Source: Sphingobium trunci
Lineage (GTDB): Bacteria > Pseudomonadota > Alphaproteobacteria > Sphingomonadales > Sphingomonadaceae
Assembly (NCBI RefSeq): GCF_022664535.1
Contig: NZ_JAKUJY010000007.1
Span: 1-64,000, forward strand
Direction of reading: 5' to 3'
Length of the DNA: 64,000 nucleotides
Below, piece by piece: positions 60,526-64,000 of the stretch. Position 1 is the stretch's first letter. The number at the start of each line of letters is the position of its first letter. Both the position numbers and the translations under genes were made by a program. A model generated the notes under the pieces. The model made no database searches and had not been told where the DNA came from. It saw only the letters and a list, made by a program, of their open reading frames with translations.

Positions 60526-60533
60526 AGGGCATC

Positions 60534-61160
60534 ATGAGACAGATCAGCCTGCCGTTCGACCGTCCGCCCTATGCGGGTTCGCAGGCGACGGGCGATGAAT
60601 TGCTGGTCAGCGACGCCAACCGCATCGCCCTCCGCCATCTGGAAGGATGGCAGGCCTGGCCGCTGGCGATCAGCGTGCTGACCGGGCCGCCTTTGTCGGG
60701 ACGATCGACGCTGGGACGCCATTTCGCGGCGATGAGCGGCGGCCGGGTGATCGACGATGCGCAGGGGCAGGCGGATGAAGGCCTTTTCCACGCCTGGAAC
60801 GAGGCGCAGACCGCGCGCAGCCCCCTGCTGCTGATCGGCGATGATCCGCCGGCGCAATGGCCGGTGATCCTGCCCGACCTGCGCTCCCGCCTGGCGGCGG
60901 CGCCGCATGTGGCGATCGAACAGCCGGACGAGGCGCTGGCGCTGGCGCTCATCGAACGCTCGCTCTCCGCCGCCGGGGCCAGCTATGCCCCGGACCTGCC
61001 CGAATGGCTGCTGCGCCGGATCGAGCGCAGCTATGCCGCGATCGCCGCCGTCACCCATATGCTGGATGAGGCGGCGCTGTCATCCGGACGTAAGATTTCC
61101 ATCGCTATGGCGAAAGAGGCCCTGCACGCCGCGGGATTTTTGCCTATACTTCCCGACTGA
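60534..61160 (+). CDS. hdaA: HdaA/DnaA-related regulatory inactivation protein
   Basis: 208 residues from ATG 60534 (MRQISLPFDRP), with GAAGGGC just upstream; an ATG at 60522 would overlap the previous stop. The start QISLPFD is a clamp-binding-like motif, which in Hda proteins contacts the sliding clamp. A degenerate Walker A (TGPPLSGRSTLGRHFA), a helical sensor region and LLRRIERSYAAIAAVTHMLDEAALSSGRKISIAMAKEAL (in blocks) match the DnaA-like AAA+ fold. It should promote hydrolysis of DnaA-ATP after initiation. ppk follows 27 bases later. Confidence 0.83.
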   Translation: MRQISLPFDRPPYAGSQATGDELLVSDANRIALRHLEGWQAWPLAISVLTGPPLSGRSTLGRHFAAMSGGRVIDDAQGQADEGLFHAWNEAQTARSPLLLIGDDPPAQWPVILPDLRSRLAAAPHVAIEQPDEALALALIERSLSAAGASYAPDLPEWLLRRIERSYAAIAAVTHMLDEAALSSGRKISIAMAKEALHAAGFLPILPD

Positions 61161-61187
61161 CCCTTCAGTCCGACCGATGAGAGAGAC

Positions 61188-63326
61188 GTGGCCGAAGCCG
61201 ACCCCTCCGCCAGCCTGACCCTGCCCAGCGACCGCTATTTCAACCGGGAGCTGTCGTGGCTGGCCTTCAACCAGCGCGTGCTGGAAGAGGCGATGAACCA
61301 GGCGCACCCGTTGCTGGAGCGGCTGCGCTTCCTGTCGATCTCGGGCGCCAATCTGGACGAATTCTTCTCCGTGCGCGTGGCGGGGCTGAAGGGACAGCAG
61401 TTGCAGGATGTCGACCTGCGCTCGGCTGACGGGCTGACCCCGGCGCAGCAGCTGGCCGCCATTACCGACGAAACCGCCCGGCTGATGGGCGCGCAGCAGA
61501 AGGTCTGGGGGGCGCTGCACGGTGAGCTGGCGAAGGTCGGGATCGAGGTGATCGGCCCGTCCAGCCCGCTGCACGAAAGCTGCGAGAACTGGCTGCGCGA
61601 GCATTTCCTGACGCAGGTCTTCCCGATCCTGACGCCCCAGGCGCTGGACCCGGCGCATCCCTTCCCCTTCATTCCCAACCAGGGCCTCTCGATCGTCTTC
61701 GATCTGGAGCGGCTGTCGGACAAGGAGTCGATTCGCGAACTGGTGATGATCCCCGCCTCGCTGGCGCGCTTCGTGCGGATGCCGGGGGAAACGGCGCGCT
61801 ACATGGCGCTGGAGGCGGTGATCCGGCGCTTTTCGGCCGATCTCTTCCCCGGATACCGGGTCCGCAACAGCGGCGTGTTCCGCATCATCCGCGACAGCGA
61901 CATCGAAATCGAGGAAGAGGCCGAGGATCTCGTCCGCTATTTCCGCAGCGCCATCAAGCGCCGCCGCAGGGGCCGCGTGATCCGCATGGAGATAGAGGAG
62001 CGCATCCCCGAACCGGTCGAGGAGATGTTGCAGGACATGCTCCAGGGCCATGAGGCGATCATCGTCGAGGTCGAGGGCTTTGTCGGCATCGGCGACCTGT
62101 CCGGCGTGGTCGAGGAGGACCGGCCGGACCTGAAGTTCGAACCCTATGCCCCGCGCTTTCCGGAGCGCATCCGCGAATATGGCGGCGATTGCTTCGCCGC
62201 GATCCGGGCGAAGGACATCGTCGTCCACCATCCCTATGAAGCCTTCGACGTGGTGGTTTCCTTCCTGAAACAGGCGGCATCCGACCCCGATGTCGTCGCG
62301 ATCAAGCAGACGCTCTACCGCGCGGGCAAGCAGTCCGCGATCATCCGCGCCCTCATCGACGCGGCGGAGGCGGGCAAGTCCGTGACCGCCGTGGTCGAGC
62401 TGAAGGCCCGCTTCGACGAGGAGCAGAACCTCATGTGGGCCGACGCGCTGGAACGCGCGGGCGTGCAGGTGGTCTATGGCTTCATCGACTGGAAGACCCA
62501 TGCCAAGGTGTCGATGGTCGTCCGGCGGGAAGGGGGGCAGTTCCGCAGCTACTGCCATTTCGGCACCGGCAATTATCATCCGGTGACGGCGCGCATCTAT
62601 ACCGATCTGAGCTTCTTCACCGCCGACCCGGCCTATGGCCGCGATGCCGCGGCGCTGTTCAACTACATCACCGGCTATGTCGAGCCGCAGCGGCTGGAAA
62701 AGCTGGTCATGAGCCCGCGCGATCTGCGCAACCGCCTCTGCGAGCTGATCGACGCGGAGATAGAGCATGTCCGCGCCGGACGGCCGGGAACCATCTGGGC
62801 GAAGATGAACTCGCTGGTCGATCCGGCGATCATGGAAAAACTCTATGCCGCCAGCAATGCGGGCGTGCAGATCGAACTGATCGTGCGCGGCATCTGCTGC
62901 CTGCGGCCGGGCGTTCCGGGCATGTCGGAAAATATCCGGGTGAAGTCGGTCGTCGGCCGCTTCCTGGAACATAGCCGCATCACCGTGTTCGGCAACGGCA
63001 AGACCCTGCCCAACAATGGCGCCAAGGTCTTCATCAGTTCCGCCGACTGGATGCCGCGCAATTTCGACCGTCGCGTCGAGTTTCTGGCGCCGGTCGAGAA
63101 TCCGACCGTGCACGACCAGATACTGGACCAGGTCATGGTCGCCAACCTGATCGACACCGAACAGAGCTGGGTTCTGGACAGCGAGGGCCAATATAGCCGC
63201 GTGGAGGCGACCGACCGGCCGTTCAACCTGCACCGCTATTTCATGACCAACCCCTCGCTTTCGGGCCGGGGCGCGGCGCTCGACAGCGAGGCGGTTCCCA
63301 CCCTGCGCCTGCGCGGACGGGCCTGA
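61188..63326 (+). CDS. ppk: Polyphosphate kinase 1
   Basis: 712 residues from GTG 61188. Opening RYFNRELSWLAFNQRVLEEA, then FLSISGANLDEFFSVRVAGL, TPQALDPAHPFPFIPNQGLS, VAIKQTLYRAGKQSAIIRAL, the phospho-His region VYGFIDWKTHAKVSMVVRRE (His435 equivalent in KTHAK), YCHFGTGNYHPVTARIYTDL, RGICCLRPGVPGMSENIRVKS (in part) and NGAKVFISSADWMPRNFDRRVE (in part). It polymerises phosphate from ATP. ppx follows 6 bases after. Confidence 0.97.
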   Translation: MAEADPSASLTLPSDRYFNRELSWLAFNQRVLEEAMNQAHPLLERLRFLSISGANLDEFFSVRVAGLKGQQLQDVDLRSADGLTPAQQLAAITDETARLMGAQQKVWGALHGELAKVGIEVIGPSSPLHESCENWLREHFLTQVFPILTPQALDPAHPFPFIPNQGLSIVFDLERLSDKESIRELVMIPASLARFVRMPGETARYMALEAVIRRFSADLFPGYRVRNSGVFRIIRDSDIEIEEEAEDLVRYFRSAIKRRRRGRVIRMEIEERIPEPVEEMLQDMLQGHEAIIVEVEGFVGIGDLSGVVEEDRPDLKFEPYAPRFPERIREYGGDCFAAIRAKDIVVHHPYEAFDVVVSFLKQAASDPDVVAIKQTLYRAGKQSAIIRALIDAAEAGKSVTAVVELKARFDEEQNLMWADALERAGVQVVYGFIDWKTHAKVSMVVRREGGQFRSYCHFGTGNYHPVTARIYTDLSFFTADPAYGRDAAALFNYITGYVEPQRLEKLVMSPRDLRNRLCELIDAEIEHVRAGRPGTIWAKMNSLVDPAIMEKLYAASNAGVQIELIVRGICCLRPGVPGMSENIRVKSVVGRFLEHSRITVFGNGKTLPNNGAKVFISSADWMPRNFDRRVEFLAPVENPTVHDQILDQVMVANLIDTEQSWVLDSEGQYSRVEATDRPFNLHRYFMTNPSLSGRGAALDSEAVPTLRLRGRA

Positions 63327-63332
63327 AGCCTC

Positions 63333-64000
63333 ATGAATTCGATGCTCAGTCAGGTCCGGGCCATCGCCGAAACGATGGCCACCTCCCCCCAGCATGCGCG
63401 GGCGCGGACGGCGATCATCGACATCGGCTCCAACAGCGTGCGCCTGGTCGTCTATGACGGGCCGCGCCGCATTCCCTTCATCCTCTTCAATGAAAAGGTG
63501 ATGGCGGGGCTGGGCGCGTCGCTCGGCAGGACCGGGCGGATCGAGGCCGATGCCATGGATCGCGGCCTGCGCGCGGTGGGGCGCTTCGCCCATCTGTGCC
63601 GCGAAATGCAGGTGGACGAGGTGCGCTGCGTCGCCACCGCCGCCGTGCGCGACGCGGAAAATGGCGCGGACTTCATTGCGCGGGCGGCCGCCATGGGCCT
63701 CACCGTCGAGCTGCTCACCGGCGCGCAGGAGGCGATCGCGGCGGCGCATGGCGTGCTGTCGGGCATTCCCGGCGCGGACGGCATCGTCGGCGACCTGGGC
63801 GGCGGCAGCCTGGAACTGGCGCGGGTGCGCGACGGCGCCGTGCATGAGACGGTTTCGCTGCCGCTGGGCGTGCTGCGCCTGCCGCAGATCCGCGCCAAGG
63901 GGCCGGGCGCGCTGGAACGGCAGGTCAAGAAGATGCTCGCCAAGGCGGGCTGGGCGGGGGAACCGGACCTGCCCTTCTACATGGTCGGCGGTTCATGGCG
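63333..64000 (+). CDS. ppx: Exopolyphosphatase (3' partial)
   Basis: 222 codons visible before the window ends. Ppx/GppA start: ARTAIIDIGSNSVRLVVYDG (actin-like phosphate 1), EVRCVATAAVRDAENG, ELLTGAQEAIAAAHGVL and GIVGDLGGGSLELARV (phosphate 2). It degrades polyphosphate or pppGpp and forms an operon with ppk. An in-frame ATG at 63342 is an alternative start. Confidence 0.93.
   Translation, partial: MNSMLSQVRAIAETMATSPQHARARTAIIDIGSNSVRLVVYDGPRRIPFILFNEKVMAGLGASLGRTGRIEADAMDRGLRAVGRFAHLCREMQVDEVRCVATAAVRDAENGADFIARAAAMGLTVELLTGAQEAIAAAHGVLSGIPGADGIVGDLGGGSLELARVRDGAVHETVSLPLGVLRLPQIRAKGPGALERQVKKMLAKAGWAGEPDLPFYMVGGSW

Noticed and set aside
61080..63845. 921-codon antisense frame over ppk-ppx
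   Set aside because: Longest frame in the window but entirely antisense to ppk, which has all catalytic motifs.

Overview
This window is a high-GC chromosomal segment from an alphaproteobacterium, almost certainly a sphingomonad (Sphingomonas/Sphingobium type). The support is the gene repertoire and order (HdaA-like gene next to ppk and ppx, CpdR, split MetH, bifunctional Rsh, queC-queE), many ATGA/TAATG stop-start overlaps, and small REP-like palindromes between genes. I see no tRNA, rRNA, CRISPR array or prophage.

Positions 1-26990 form a flagellar locus. On the + strand: the end of a motB-like gene, flgA, flgM, a flgN-like gene, a flagellar lytic transglycosylase, flhA and fliA. Two osmoregulated periplasmic glucan genes (opgG, opgH) and a flagellin gene follow on the - strand. 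Then, back on the + strand, come a sigma-54 activator of FleQ/FlbD type, fliEFGHIJKLMNOPQR-flhB, an unrecognised small gene, fliD and fliS. The promoters read as a hierarchy. Sigma-54 boxes precede flgA and the transglycosylase. Sigma-28 boxes precede flgM, flagellin and fliD. CtrA-like boxes precede the activator gene and the unknown gene. FliA, FlgM and FliS, plus a flagellin with a gammaproteobacterial-type D1 helix, make this a gamma-like system in an alpha host.

Positions 27000-45800 are housekeeping and small accessory genes: argD-argF-hslO, queC-queE, cpdR, an N-formylglutamate amidohydrolase, rplJ-rplL, a long rsh, an HxlR regulator, a LytS/LytTR two-component pair, a GtrA protein beside a large GT-C-like membrane protein, tadA, rpmB, a phytase-like periplasmic protein, a glycine-zipper protein and an Ala/Asn-repeat lipoprotein.

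Positions 45890-51580 are a methionine/SAM-cycle operon: a fused ArsR-methyltransferase regulator (apparently autorepressed and leaderless), metF, and MetH split into two genes separated by a palindromic doublet. Positions 51600-64000 hold a class A beta-lactamase-like lipoprotein, an alpha/beta hydrolase, nadB, a DUF559 nuclease gene lying inside inverted REP palindromes, an ABC ATPase, a PurN-YjbR fusion, purM, a DUF2066 protein, an HdaA-like protein, ppk and the start of ppx.

The most unusual signal is the DUF559 gene at about 55.55-55.99 kb. It is bracketed by two outward-facing copies of a palindrome plus a GC-rich motif. The purN-purM gap carries the same inverted doublet without a gene. 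Together they look like an autonomous/non-autonomous pair of a small REP-nuclease element.
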